A stretch of 55,962 nucleotides of DNA, taken from assembly GCA_016785015.1 (NCBI GenBank), contig JADHTJ010000012.1, forward strand, positions 1 through 55,962. Direction: 5' to 3'. Under the pieces are notes generated by a model. It searched no databases. It worked only from the letters and a program-made list of their open reading frames with translations, and was not told where the DNA came from. Position numbers and translations under genes: made by a program. This DNA comes from Anaerolineales bacterium (GTDB lineage Bacteria > Chloroflexota > Anaerolineae > Anaerolineales > UBA11858). Positions 27,009 through 35,534 of the stretch are shown here, piece by piece. Position 1 is the first letter of the stretch; each line of letters opens with the position of its first letter.

Positions 27009-28238
27009 TCAATCCCCTTTAGCGTTCTGAAGCTTTTCATTTTTACGACGGTGTTTGATAGTATCACCGACAAACAAACCAAATGTTGGCAGCAGCATCG
27101 TCACGAAAACTATCACCCAGGGTATGATGCCCTCAGTGGAAGAACGCAGGGGACTCTCATTGAAATTGAGCCGCCGCCAATCGCGCTCTAACCCGGCTAG
27201 AGAACTTTCAAGAGCTAATTCAACGCCGCGATCACACCCCACTCCGTCCGCATATGCCTCAATTAGATTCTCCATGCCCGGATTCCCAAACTCACCCAAT
27301 AAGTACCAAGTGAACGATGTCGACTCCGCATAGGCAAGTTGAAAATTCGCTGCATCGACAGGGAAGCTCTGGCAAAGATTTGCGATTGGGATCAACATTT
27401 CCCGTTCGTAGGCCTTTTCGAGTAAGAGGGGGTAATCTGGGTTTGGGAAAACTTCAGTTGTAGACGCCAACCCTTCATGGAGCCAGTTGGGCAGCTTGTC
27501 GTAATCCTCGCCAAGTTTCAGATACAGCATCACATGTGTCAATTCATGGGGTACTTGGCGCTTGATCTCGATTGATTGAGCTGGTCCTGGCGGAATGGAT
27601 ACCAAAACTACGCCGGCTGCTGGGTTAGCGTGACCCGCTATCCAGGCCGCGGCCTGACCCGACATTTGCAGTGTGGACTGCAAATCTTGGGTGCTAGCAT
27701 ATACGTAAAAGGTAACTTTATCTGGGTTGGGGACGTTGACCTGGTTTTGGAGCCGTGCCAAGCCCTCATAGGCGGTGTTCAAGATCGTTTGCCCGAATTC
27801 TGTATCCCCTTCGTACCAATAAACTTCAAATTCTTCGGTTTGTAAGGATTGCCAGGGGAAGCGGTCATCATCGTAATCAAACTTGAATTTCTCGCTGGTG
27901 ATCGTTTCTCCATTTTCAAGTTCCACCTGGAATGTGTAGTAAACGTCTGTGAAAACTGGAAAGGGATTTTGGGATAGATCGAGGGAGTAAGTCACCTGAT
28001 TTGGTGGAGTGAAAGTTGCGACAGCGGCAACGTTCTCAGTTTCCCCCGCAGGCTGCAGTAGCACTAAAACTCTTTGAATACTAACCTCGGAGTTGATCTC
28101 AGTCTCAATGGTCAGCATGCCTCCGAAGGTGTATGTGACCTCGGGGTCTGCGATTTGAATTTCGGTTTGTCCTCGCGCGGGGTTACTGATCCCCAAACAG
28201 ATTGCTATGGTCAAGAGTGCCGACAGAAACCGGCGCAT
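27009..28238 (-). CDS. Membrane-anchored peptidase MA family metallopeptidase
   Basis: This 409-residue exported protein has a signal peptide (residues 1-23, ending GISNPARG). A beta-rich N-terminal part of about 120 residues precedes a gluzincin-like peptidase domain. The zinc motif HELTH lies near residue 230, in VPHELTHVMLYLKLG, and WLHEGLASTTE about 20 residues later supplies the third ligand Glu. A C-terminal transmembrane helix (GIIPWVIVFVTMLLPTFGLFVG) leaves a short basic cytoplasmic tail. It sits between the AEC carrier gene (1-nt gap) and acyP (3-nt gap). The substrate is unknown. Confidence 0.85.
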   Translation of the reverse strand: MRRFLSALLTIAICLGISNPARGQTEIQIADPEVTYTFGGMLTIETEINSEVSIQRVLVLLQPAGETENVAAVATFTPPNQVTYSLDLSQNPFPVFTDVYYTFQVELENGETITSEKFKFDYDDDRFPWQSLQTEEFEVYWYEGDTEFGQTILNTAYEGLARLQNQVNVPNPDKVTFYVYASTQDLQSTLQMSGQAAAWIAGHANPAAGVVLVSIPPGPAQSIEIKRQVPHELTHVMLYLKLGEDYDKLPNWLHEGLASTTEVFPNPDYPLLLEKAYEREMLIPIANLCQSFPVDAANFQLAYAESTSFTWYLLGEFGNPGMENLIEAYADGVGCDRGVELALESSLAGLERDWRRLNFNESPLRSSTEGIIPWVIVFVTMLLPTFGLFVGDTIKHRRKNEKLQNAKGD

Positions 28239-28239
28239 C

Positions 28240-29151
28240 CTAAGCTCCTAGATAGGCCAATAACGGAGTCAATGTCAATGGGCTGAGAATGGTAGTGATG
28301 AAAACAACGGTGGTGACAAATGCCGGTTTGACATCAAATTCGGTGGCCAATACTGTGGTTAATACTGCTGTGGGCATCGACGCCTCAATGATACCAGCTT
28401 TATAGGCGATTCCCTGCAATCCCACAAAACCAGCGGTCGAGAGTGCCAGCAGCGGTCCACCCAGCAGGCGGATCCCCGAGGCGATGCTGATGGTTTTTAT
28501 ATCCCAAGATCGTTGGCTGTGTTGAAGTTGTAAACCCAACAGCACTAACATACCTGGGATGGCCGCATCAGCCAATAACCCAACCGGTCGTTCCAAAGGC
28601 AAGGGTAACGTCCACTTAAATAGATTGAAGAATAGTGCTAATATCACTGCATAGACAACTGGGATTTTTATAAGTTGTCTCAAGGATTGTCTCAAATCCA
28701 TCGAACCCATCGATGCGATGGTCACCCCAAAGGTATATGTCAGAATAGCAGCGGTGGCAAAATACAAGCTGGCGTGGGCGAGAGCAGTCTCCCCAAAAGC
28801 GAATAAATTTAAAGAAAGACCATAATTGCCTGCATTCACGGTTATCGAGCAGAGGATGATCGCTACAAAAAGTTTGCGCTCTAGTTTTAGAGTTTTCCCA
28901 ATCAGAAAAGCGAGAGTTGCGGTGAGAAGCATTTGGAGGGCTGCGAAACCCATAATGCGAAGAATATCGCCTTCACTAAGTTGACTTGTGACCAATAATT
29001 CGAAAATCAGGAAAGGGCTAAAAACATAGAATACCACCCGGGATAAGGATTTGGGGTCAACATGAAGGACCTTACCCAGCGTGTATCCAATGCCAGCAAC
29101 TAATAAGATGGGAAATAAGTTGTTAAGAAAGAGTGGGAATAGTGTATTCAA
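28240..29151 (-). CDS. AEC family transporter
   Basis: This 303-residue auxin-efflux-carrier family membrane protein has about ten hydrophobic helices. FLNNLFPILLVAGIGYTLGK at the N-terminus and the central NAGNYGLSLNLFAFGE are typical; the N-x-G-x-x-G crossover helix is characteristic. The C-terminal half has ASMPTAVLTTVLATEFD and a final helix pair. Bacterial members carry organic acids such as malate or malonate. The start is TTG (28240-29151 frame), with only a weak AAGAAG upstream. It is the first gene of a likely three-gene unit with the peptidase and acyP. Direction and substrate are not predictable. Confidence 0.85.
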   Translation of the reverse strand: MNTLFPLFLNNLFPILLVAGIGYTLGKVLHVDPKSLSRVVFYVFSPFLIFELLVTSQLSEGDILRIMGFAALQMLLTATLAFLIGKTLKLERKLFVAIILCSITVNAGNYGLSLNLFAFGETALAHASLYFATAAILTYTFGVTIASMGSMDLRQSLRQLIKIPVVYAVILALFFNLFKWTLPLPLERPVGLLADAAIPGMLVLLGLQLQHSQRSWDIKTISIASGIRLLGGPLLALSTAGFVGLQGIAYKAGIIEASMPTAVLTTVLATEFDVKPAFVTTVVFITTILSPLTLTPLLAYLGA

Positions 29152-29208
29152 GGTCGGCTTCTTTCGCAGAGATTTTTGAATTAATGAGAATTTCCGAGAT
29201 ATTTGCCC

Positions 29209-30180
29209 CTAGAAATCATCGTCGTTGCTGAATTCCAGCAAACCGAAAAGTTCCATGTCTTCGTTAAACATCAGGTTGTCGAGAGCATCCTGGATCAACC
29301 CCACTTCTTCGTAGTTGTGATTTGCTTTCATGAGTTTTTCTAGGGCATCTTTTACTCCCTCACCACCAATTTGAGAAAGCGACCAGGCTGCGGCAAGGCG
29401 CACATCGTCATTGCTATCGTTGAGTAGGTCGATGAGTTCTTCTACGGCATCACTGATTTCCAATTCCCCAGCAGCTTTCACTGCCTCGAAGCGCACAGCA
29501 GGCAGTTGATGATTTAACATGCTGATGACATTGGGATTCCAGCGTTTGTCGCAAGTTCGACCCATGGCAAATAGGGCACTGATCAACCAATCGGTACCAT
29601 CACGCAGCAATGCTGCCTCGATGAGCTTGGGCACCTCTTTGCTGCTGGCAAATCCCAGTGCTTCTAGTGCCCTGCGGCGGACTTGTGTGCTGTCATTCCC
29701 TTTGGTCACTTTCAGTAGGCAGTTTACTAAGTCTTGCGTGGTGTCGTCTGGAATATTTTCGATTTCGCCCAAGAATACGAATTTCCCCAAGGTAGAGGCG
29801 CAGCAAGCGCGTACATTTTCATCTTCATCAGTTTCCAATATATTCATCAATTGGTAGAGCAGGTCTTCTGGCTCGTAGATGAACATCGGGCGGATGGCTA
29901 GAAAGCGTACCTGGGGATCTTCATCGTCAATGGCAATGCGGCAGACACTTTCAAAGGAAAGCAATAAGTTTCCCTCTGCCAGTTCCTCGATATCTTCTAA
30001 AAGCGCGCGCCGTCGCCAATCGGGGATGTTCGGCCAGGCGGTTTTCAGAGTTTCGATATCTTCACCTTCCAGGTCTGAGAGGCGGAACAGGAGTTGAGGA
30101 TCTAGAATTGTATCTGCGTTTAGCAGCGCCTCGATGATATCCTGGAAGGGGGCTTCATTTAATGGGTTCAGGTCAGTCAT
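29209..30180 (-). CDS. HEAT-repeat protein
   Basis: This 323-residue soluble protein is built of HEAT-like helical repeats. Clear units include DEDENVRACCASTLGKF, STQVRRRALEALGFAS, LPAVRFEAVKAAGEL and NDDVRLAAAWSLSQIGGEG, each a pair of helices of about 31-37 residues with the D-V-R-x-A-A core. The termini are acidic. The ATG at 30178-30180 overlaps the rseP stop by one base (TAATG), so translation is coupled. A start further upstream would lie deep inside rseP and is rejected. HEAT solenoids mediate protein contacts. The rseP link suggests a role in regulated proteolysis or its quality control, but that is a guess. Confidence 0.85.
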   Translation of the reverse strand: MTDLNPLNEAPFQDIIEALLNADTILDPQLLFRLSDLEGEDIETLKTAWPNIPDWRRRALLEDIEELAEGNLLLSFESVCRIAIDDEDPQVRFLAIRPMFIYEPEDLLYQLMNILETDEDENVRACCASTLGKFVFLGEIENIPDDTTQDLVNCLLKVTKGNDSTQVRRRALEALGFASSKEVPKLIEAALLRDGTDWLISALFAMGRTCDKRWNPNVISMLNHQLPAVRFEAVKAAGELEISDAVEELIDLLNDSNDDVRLAAAWSLSQIGGEGVKDALEKLMKANHNYEEVGLIQDALDNLMFNEDMELFGLLEFSNDDDF

Positions 30181-31247
30181 TATGGGAATTGAATAGGGTT
30201 GGCGAAATCTAAAAAGTTTATATAAAGAAACAGCGCAATTAACGCTGTCATGCTGATCAGGTTGATCACATTCTGCCATTCAATTGGAATACGACGGCGC
30301 AAGAAAATCTCAGGCAACGTGAAGGCAATTCTGCCGCCATCCAAGGCAGGGATAGGCAGAAGGTTAAACACCGCTAGCGAGATGGAAATCGAAGCAAAAA
30401 ATTGCAGCACATTAAGGCTAACTGGCGAATCAGTCAGAGGCTCATCGCGCTGCTGAACATACTGGTAGGCATCGTATATGCCCTTATACCCTACGGGTCG
30501 CGCCAGACCGGGGTCAATGGCACCGCGGATGATTTCGCCTGGAATCATCAACAGAAAAAGGGTGTGGTAATAAGTCGCTTGACCGCCCAAGGGCAAAGCT
30601 TCAAAAATATTAATGGGATAGGTTGCATTGCTCATGATTATCCCAATGGCCCCTTCGCCCTCAGGGGGATTCTCTCTGGGAACAATGGAAACTTCATAAT
30701 CCGCCTCACCACGCCTAAAGGAAAAATCGATATCTTTCCCTAAGTTAGCATAGATAGTCTCACTCAATATCTGAGTGCTATCTACGGTGATCCCAGCAAC
30801 ACCAGTGATAATATCTCCATCTTGCAGACCAATCTGTTCGGCGGGTGATCCAGATGCAACTCCTACGATTTCAACTTTAGTGTAATCGGGCGCACCAGTT
30901 TGAGTGTACATGAATGCGAAAATCAGCACCCCAACCAGAAAATTCATGATCGGGCCGGCTGCGTAAATGAATAAACGCGCCCATGGATTGGCCGTATGCA
31001 ATCCACCAGGTGTGTCGGCATCGACCTCGCCCTTAAGACGCACAAATCCACCCAATGGCAACCAATTGAGTGTGTATTTGGTACCGTTGATTTCGAAGAG
31101 GGTCAGCGCTCGGGGTGGATAGCCGAGGCCGAATTCTTCCACTTCGACTTTGGTGATTCTGGCAGCTATGAAGTGACCGATTTCGTGTAATATGATCAGC
31201 ACGGATAAGGCCACAACCAGTTGTACGATTGAAGATAAGACAGACAT
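30180..31247 (-). CDS. rseP: RIP metalloprotease RseP (site-2 protease family)
   Basis: This 355-residue intramembrane zinc protease of family M50B has HEIGHFIAARI near residues 21-31, the zinc HExxH in the first helix. A PDZ domain lies at about 125-200 (GSPAEQIGLQDGDIITGVAG). The third ligand is in the late helix, with FNLLPIPALDGGRI. In other bacteria RseP cleaves anti-sigma factors and other single-span proteins within the membrane. One PDZ domain is present where E. coli has two. The next gene encodes the HEAT protein, with a one-base overlap. No dxr or cdsA neighbours appear, unlike in many genomes. Confidence 0.95.
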   Translation of the reverse strand: MSVLSSIVQLVVALSVLIILHEIGHFIAARITKVEVEEFGLGYPPRALTLFEINGTKYTLNWLPLGGFVRLKGEVDADTPGGLHTANPWARLFIYAAGPIMNFLVGVLIFAFMYTQTGAPDYTKVEIVGVASGSPAEQIGLQDGDIITGVAGITVDSTQILSETIYANLGKDIDFSFRRGEADYEVSIVPRENPPEGEGAIGIIMSNATYPINIFEALPLGGQATYYHTLFLLMIPGEIIRGAIDPGLARPVGYKGIYDAYQYVQQRDEPLTDSPVSLNVLQFFASISISLAVFNLLPIPALDGGRIAFTLPEIFLRRRIPIEWQNVINLISMTALIALFLYINFLDFANPIQFP

Positions 31248-31589
31248 ATTTCTACCTTTATTGATTCTTGTATTTCACTCGGGTGTCATCCTGAGCTTCG
31301 CGAAGGATTTCTCGCCTTCCAGGCGCTGATTCTTCACTTTTAGATTCAGAATGACAATATGTATTGATTACATCTCTGAGATTTGGCAGGGTTTGAGAGA
31401 AAAACGGATGATCCATATTCCAATCCCCACCAATACATCACAGAGAAATTTCTAGATTTATAATTGGATTATATCTTGACTTTTGGGGAGGTGGTAGGTG
31501 TTAGGGGTGATCTAACGGGTTTCTAATATCCTTCACCTCAGCTAAAAGACCCATCCTTGAATTGCCGGTGGTCGGGCATGGAACTTTTA
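31248..31589. other. Intergenic region between mvaD and rseP
   Basis: This 342-nt gap between the mvaD stop and the rseP start contains a family B repeat (31284-31357). The remainder shows no credible ORF, tRNA or strong terminator. A possible rseP promoter must lie here but is not distinct. Confidence 0.4.
31284..31357. repeat. REP-like repeat, family B, copy 2
   Basis: The left end TGTCATCCTGAGCTTCGCG and the right end TTCAGAATGACA form an imperfect inverted pair over 74 bp, with AAGGATTTCTCGC between. It lies in the leader region upstream of rseP. Confidence 0.7.
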
Positions 31590-32564
31590 TTAAATCGGCC
31601 GCGCCGGACCCCCAGGACCAGAGCGCATCACACGCTCTACGCCGGGGATCTCGTTGAGTAGTGATACGATATTCTCTTGATATGCTGCTTCGCAGATGAC
31701 ATGTACATTGGGACCTGCATCAATGGTATAGCAGACTGGGATGCCACTTTTACGCCATTCCCGAACCGCTTGCATGATTGCCAAAGTAGGGGGCAGCCAG
31801 TAGATTAGGGAAGGGTTGGATGTCATCATCACGGCGTGCATCATATTGCAGTCATGTTCAGTGATTTCCGCGAAAACTTCGAAATCACGCTGTAAGATAG
31901 CATCCCGACATCGCTTCAAATGAGATGGAATTTGTTCGATGCGCATAGCCTGAAGTGGGCTGGTATTGGCGATTCTGTGCCCTTCGTTAGAGCCAGTAGC
32001 TTTGTGTGCCTGGCTGACAATAGCCACACAATCGGCCAGATCCCAATGTTCTGGGGACGCGAAGGAAATTGCATAGGAATCTACATCAGTGCTCCCTTTA
32101 GCCCATTCCACAAATCCGCCCGGCACCGAGCGGCACGCTGACCCCGAACCGCGGCGTGCCAGCCGAGATAGATCCTTTTCTTCGAGATCCAGACCGGCCG
32201 CAACACTGGCTGCCAGGCTCAAAGCCGCAAAAGCAGATGCAGACGAGGCAATCCCTGTACCCATAGGGAAGTTGTTCTGACTCTCCACGCGGGCAAAGGA
32301 ATCTAATGACGATGTTTTCCGGACAATGTCGAGAAAACCACTTACACGTTGAAGGGCGGGTCCTGTATTTGATTCTCCCTGCAGAGTCAACTGATCTGTT
32401 TGCAGAGATTCATCAAAGGTCACGCTCGTGCGCGTGAACAGCGCTCCCAGGTTCATGGATATGGAACCGTTTGATGGGATACGCAGTTCCTGGTTATGAT
32501 TGCCCCAGTATTTTATAAAAGCGATATTTGGGTGAGCGACCGCGGTGGCTGTTTTTGAATTCAT
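31590..32564 (-). CDS. mvaD: Mevalonate-pathway decarboxylase (diphosphomevalonate or phosphomevalonate decarboxylase)
   Basis: This 324-residue GHMP-family enzyme has AVAHPNIAFIKYWGNHNQ at the N-terminus, PSNGSISMNL near residue 32, and the P-loop region FPMGTGIASSASAFAAL. The decarboxylase signature RRGSGSACRSVPGGFVEW carries the conserved Ser and Arg that orient the substrate. IDAGPNVHVIC carries the catalytic Asp. The reaction yields isopentenyl diphosphate, or isopentenyl phosphate if the substrate is mevalonate 5-phosphate. A phosphomevalonate decarboxylase is established in the Chloroflexota Roseiflexus castenholzii, so both options are open. GAGGAAACAG precedes the ATG. No other pathway gene lies in the window. 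Confidence 0.88.
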   Translation of the reverse strand: MNSKTATAVAHPNIAFIKYWGNHNQELRIPSNGSISMNLGALFTRTSVTFDESLQTDQLTLQGESNTGPALQRVSGFLDIVRKTSSLDSFARVESQNNFPMGTGIASSASAFAALSLAASVAAGLDLEEKDLSRLARRGSGSACRSVPGGFVEWAKGSTDVDSYAISFASPEHWDLADCVAIVSQAHKATGSNEGHRIANTSPLQAMRIEQIPSHLKRCRDAILQRDFEVFAEITEHDCNMMHAVMMTSNPSLIYWLPPTLAIMQAVREWRKSGIPVCYTIDAGPNVHVICEAAYQENIVSLLNEIPGVERVMRSGPGGPARPI

Positions 32565-32624
32565 TCTGTTTCCTCGGAGGGGAAGTTTACCATGAACAAG
32601 ATATAGAATTTTTCAAAGAAGAAT

Positions 32625-32747
32625 GGGTCTCTAGTAATCGCCGTGGTAAGGGCCCTTGGTAAGGGGCCACATTTGGGGGTAGGGGGTGTGCGGAGCACGC
32701 CCCCTACCCCCAAATGTGAGGTCTCTCACGGTAATTCCCATAGAACC
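32625..32747. repeat. Palindromic dispersed repeat, family A, copy 4
   Basis: This is the longest copy at 123 bp. The central hairpin arms CACATTTGGGGGTAGGGGG and CCCCCTACCCCCAAATGTG are perfectly complementary around a short GTGTGCGGAGCACGC centre that is itself palindromic. A GTAAGG segment near the left end is duplicated (GTAAGGGCCCTTGGTAAGG), which explains the extra length. It lies between the mvaD start and the terminator of the Hdr cluster. Confidence 0.9.
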
Positions 32748-32769
32748 AGAAGAATGTTTGGTAAACAAA

Positions 32770-32803
32770 TAGAGCCCCTTTCTGAGCAAAGATTGGGGCT
32801 CTA
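32770..32803 (-). terminator. Terminator of the Kor-Hdr gene cluster
   Basis: TAGAGCCCC at 32770-32778 pairs perfectly with GGGGCTCTA at 32795-32803, with part of the loop also able to pair (CTTT with AAAG). On the - strand the stem is followed by TTTGTTTACC. It lies 27 nt past the stop of the last hdr gene. Confidence 0.85.
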
Positions 32804-32829
32804 GCGCGGATCGAATGAATTGGAGAAGT

Positions 32830-35403
32830 TTAGGCAGGTACTTTCTTACCTTTCAACCAGCGAATGCTGTTGGAACGGCACTGGGGACAAATTCTCTCAG
32901 TATTGGAATTGTAGATGCCCAGCCATTCGTGATCGCAGCGCAGGCATACATAATCGGCAGGTTGATTCTCATCTTTGGGTCTGGGATTGCGTGGGCCAGG
33001 GATTTTTGCTTCTACCAAGGCCTGTCGTGTTGCTTCCACTTCTTCCACTGTGACATTCTGGAGTTTTCGCTCGGCTTCTTCCATGATGGTTTGCCAGCGG
33101 CCTCCTTCGGCTGCGGAACACCACTCTAACTGTAAACGTTCGGGACGAGCACCTACTTTTTCCAGTCCGTCCCACAAACCGTCCAAGCGACGCGTCGTGG
33201 ATCGGTTGGCATCGATGTAGTGACAATCTACATAATGGCAGCCGGAGACCAGCACCACTGGCGCACCCTTTTTGAAGGCATGCCAAACATGTTCGGGGCT
33301 GACCCTCCCCGAGCACATCGTGCGGATGATGCGCGCATTGGGCGGATAGGCCATACGTCCTACGCCCGCTGTATCGGCGCCGGCATAAGAACACCAATTG
33401 CAGGCAAAGGTGACCACGGTGTGCATGGGGTCATCTTCCAACATGGCATCGATCTGGGCATAAATGGCCTGATCGGAGAAGTGCCGCATCTCGATCGCTC
33501 CGAATTTACATTCAGCCGCACAAGTACCGCAACCGTTGCAGGCCGCGCTGGTGACTCGCGCAACTTGTTTCTTCTCCCACAGAACTGCGCTGAACGGGCA
33601 GACCGGTGCGCACAGGCCGCATTTCTTGCATAAATCTTCATCCACTACTGCCGTGATAGCTTCGACAGCCAGCTTACTTTTATTCAGCAGTATCCCCGCG
33701 CGCGAGGCTGCCGCACTGGCCTGGGTGACACTCTCACGCACGTCTTTAGGGCTTTCAGCTGCCCCAGAAATGAAAACGCCTTTTGTGGGGGTATCTACGG
33801 GGCGCAGTTTGGGGTGGGCTTCTTTCAAGAATCCACTGGGAGATTTTGACAAGCTGACCATTTGGCGGATGACCTCGGTATCCGTCGCTGGGGTAGCCCC
33901 AACTGCCAAGACAAGCATATCGAACTCGTGATCTTCCAGGCGGTTGGCAGTTGTATTTTCAATGGTGAGCCGCAAATTTCCAGTCGTCTGATCTTCAAAG
34001 ACATCTCCCGGCAAACCGCGAATATAATGCACTCCGTTGCCCTTGCTGCGCATGAGCAATTCTTCAAAGCCTTTCCCAAAGGCCCGCAGATCCATGTAGA
34101 AAACAGTAGAATCAATCTCAGGATAATTATCTTTGAGATATTGGGTGGCTTTGATGGTATTCATACAGCAAACATTCGAACAGTAGGGATTTCCGCGTTC
34201 AAGATCATGGGTGCGCGAACCAACGCACTGAATGAATCCGATTTTCTTCGGTTTTTTCAAATCGCTGGGACGTCCGAGATGTCCTTCTAATGGCCCCCCA
34301 GTGCTTATCAGGCGTTCGAATTCCATGCTGGTGACCACGTTGTCGTATCGGGTGTAGCCATATTCGTCCAGTGCGGTAGGATCATATACATCCATGCCGG
34401 TTGCAACAACGATAGAACCCACCTCGATGTTGATAATCTCATCTTGCATACTGAAATCGATGCATTCTTTTTCACAAGCTTCGATACATTTGCCGCAGGC
34501 AATCGGGTTTTGTCCCAGGCATTCATTCGCGTTGACGATATAAGATGAAGGAACAGCTTGGGGAAAGGGAATATAGACGGCTTTTCGGCTGCCCAAACCC
34601 ATTTCGAATTCATCTGGAACGACAACGGGGCATTCGACAACACAATCACCGCAGGAAGTACATTCGTTTTCATTCACATAGCGAGCTTTCTTACGGATGC
34701 GCGCTTTGAAGTTCCCCACATACCCAGATATATCTTCAACTTCTGAATAGGCCAATAATTCGATGTTGGGATGTCGACCGACATCCATCATTTTAGGTCC
34801 GAGAATTCATATACTACATTCGATGTCTGGGTAGACTTTATCCAGTTGGGCCATGATGCCCCCGATGGAGGGCTGTTTTTCTACCAAAAAGACTGGATGG
34901 CCCGCGTCCGCCAAGTCGAGAGCTGCTTGAATGCCAGACACGCCACCACCGATCACCAGGGCTGCATCGGTTACGGGGACTTGTTCCTCATCTTGGGGAT
35001 ACAACCAATGCGAACGGGCGACTGCCACCTTGACGATTCCCTTGGCTTTTCGGGTGGCGGCTTCTCGATCCCCAGGTGTTACCCATGAACAATGTTCTCG
35101 AATATTGGCCATCTCTAAGAGATAGGGATTCAGCCCTGCCCCCTCGACACAACCTCGGAAAATAACCTCGTAGGAGGTCGGCGAACACGAAGCTACCACC
35201 ACTCGGTTGAGATTATTCTCCCTGATAGCGGTCTGGATTTCTTGCTGGCCTGGATCGGCACAAGTATATTTATTGCGGATTGAAGCTACAACACCGGGCA
35301 GAGTTTCTGCATATTCGCGCAGTTCTTCTGTATCCACGGCCCCGGCGATATTCGAACCACAATCACAGACGAATACTCCGATACGTAAATTTTCTACTGT
35401 CAA
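32830..35403 (-). CDS. hdrA: Selenocysteine-containing HdrA fused to MvhD, with C-terminal zinc ribbon
   Basis: This is an 857-residue protein read through an in-frame TGA (34807-34809) as selenocysteine 199. RIGVFVCDCGSN starts the HdrA N-terminal domain and VIGGGVSGIQAALDLAD is the FAD loop. Around the TGA the reading is PDIECSI-U-ILGPKMMDVGRHPN, the HdrA segment that normally has Cys or Sec at this place. Then come 4Fe-4S motifs at C248-C258 and C295-C310, a C392/C408/C412/C413 set, a double ferredoxin (C592-C602, C622-C632), an MvhD domain with CNWCSYAGAD (C668-C727), and a zinc ribbon (C820-C842). The start is TTG with AGGAGG 7 nt before. HdrA bifurcates electrons at FAD; the MvhD part connects it to other redox partners. 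If TGA is a true stop, two fragments result. Confidence 0.85.
34762..34806 (-). promoter_or_regulatory. Candidate bacterial SECIS element downstream of the hdrA TGA
   Basis: On the - strand GGATGTC (34786-34780) and GACATCC (34775-34769) form a perfect 7-bp upper stem closed by the tetraloop GGTC (34779-34776). GAT (34789-34787) and ATC (34764-34762) can add a lower helix with a four-base bulge. The stem begins 20 nt and the loop 27 nt after the TGA. This agrees with known bacterial SECIS geometry: a short stem close behind UGA and a G at the start of the apical loop. The hairpin lies within coding sequence, as bacterial SECIS elements do. Confidence 0.7.
34807..34809 (-). other. In-frame TGA read as selenocysteine 199 of HdrA
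   Basis: The frame is open and HdrA-like on both sides of this single TGA, with no missing or extra base. HdrA is an established selenoprotein family in Methanococcales and some sulfate reducers, and the Sec/Cys sits in this C-x-x-[C/U]-I-L-x-P-K context. TGA is used as an ordinary stop elsewhere in the window (for example at 5231-5233), so a changed genetic code is not the explanation. Confidence 0.8.
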
Positions 35404-35431
35404 GTTCAGCCTCCTACATGAGGTGGATAGA

Positions 35432-35534
35432 ACGCGGATTACGCGGATGCCACTGGGCTACCGCAGATTCACGCGGATATTAAAATAACCTGTAAAAATC
35501 CGCGTAAACCTATAGTATCAGTGTCATCCGTGTT
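35432..35534. repeat. ACGCGGAT-type repeat (family C) reaching into hdrD
   Basis: ACGCGGAT occurs at 35432-35439, 35441-35448 and 35471-35478. Its complement ATCCGCGT is at 35498-35505 and a variant CATCCGTG is near 35525-35532. The whole 100-bp stretch is an imperfect inverted repeat of a kind common in environmental bacterial genomes. It fills the gap between hdrD and hdrA and supplies the last codons and stop of hdrD. Confidence 0.65.

Noticed and set aside
29209..30279. A longer start for the HEAT-repeat protein at 30279
   Set aside because: The added residues lie within the rseP C-terminal coding region and are not HEAT-like. The ATG at 30180 gives a TAATG junction typical of coupling.
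32830..34791. A separate 653-residue protein starting at the ATG at 34789-34791
   Set aside because: The ATG lies inside the conserved HdrA segment, has no good ribosome-binding site, and the frame continues upstream through the TGA into HdrA. Read as part of one selenoprotein gene.
35432..35534. A CRISPR array at the ACGCGGAT repeats
   Set aside because: The 8-bp units are irregularly spaced, appear in both orientations and have no uniform spacers or cas genes nearby.
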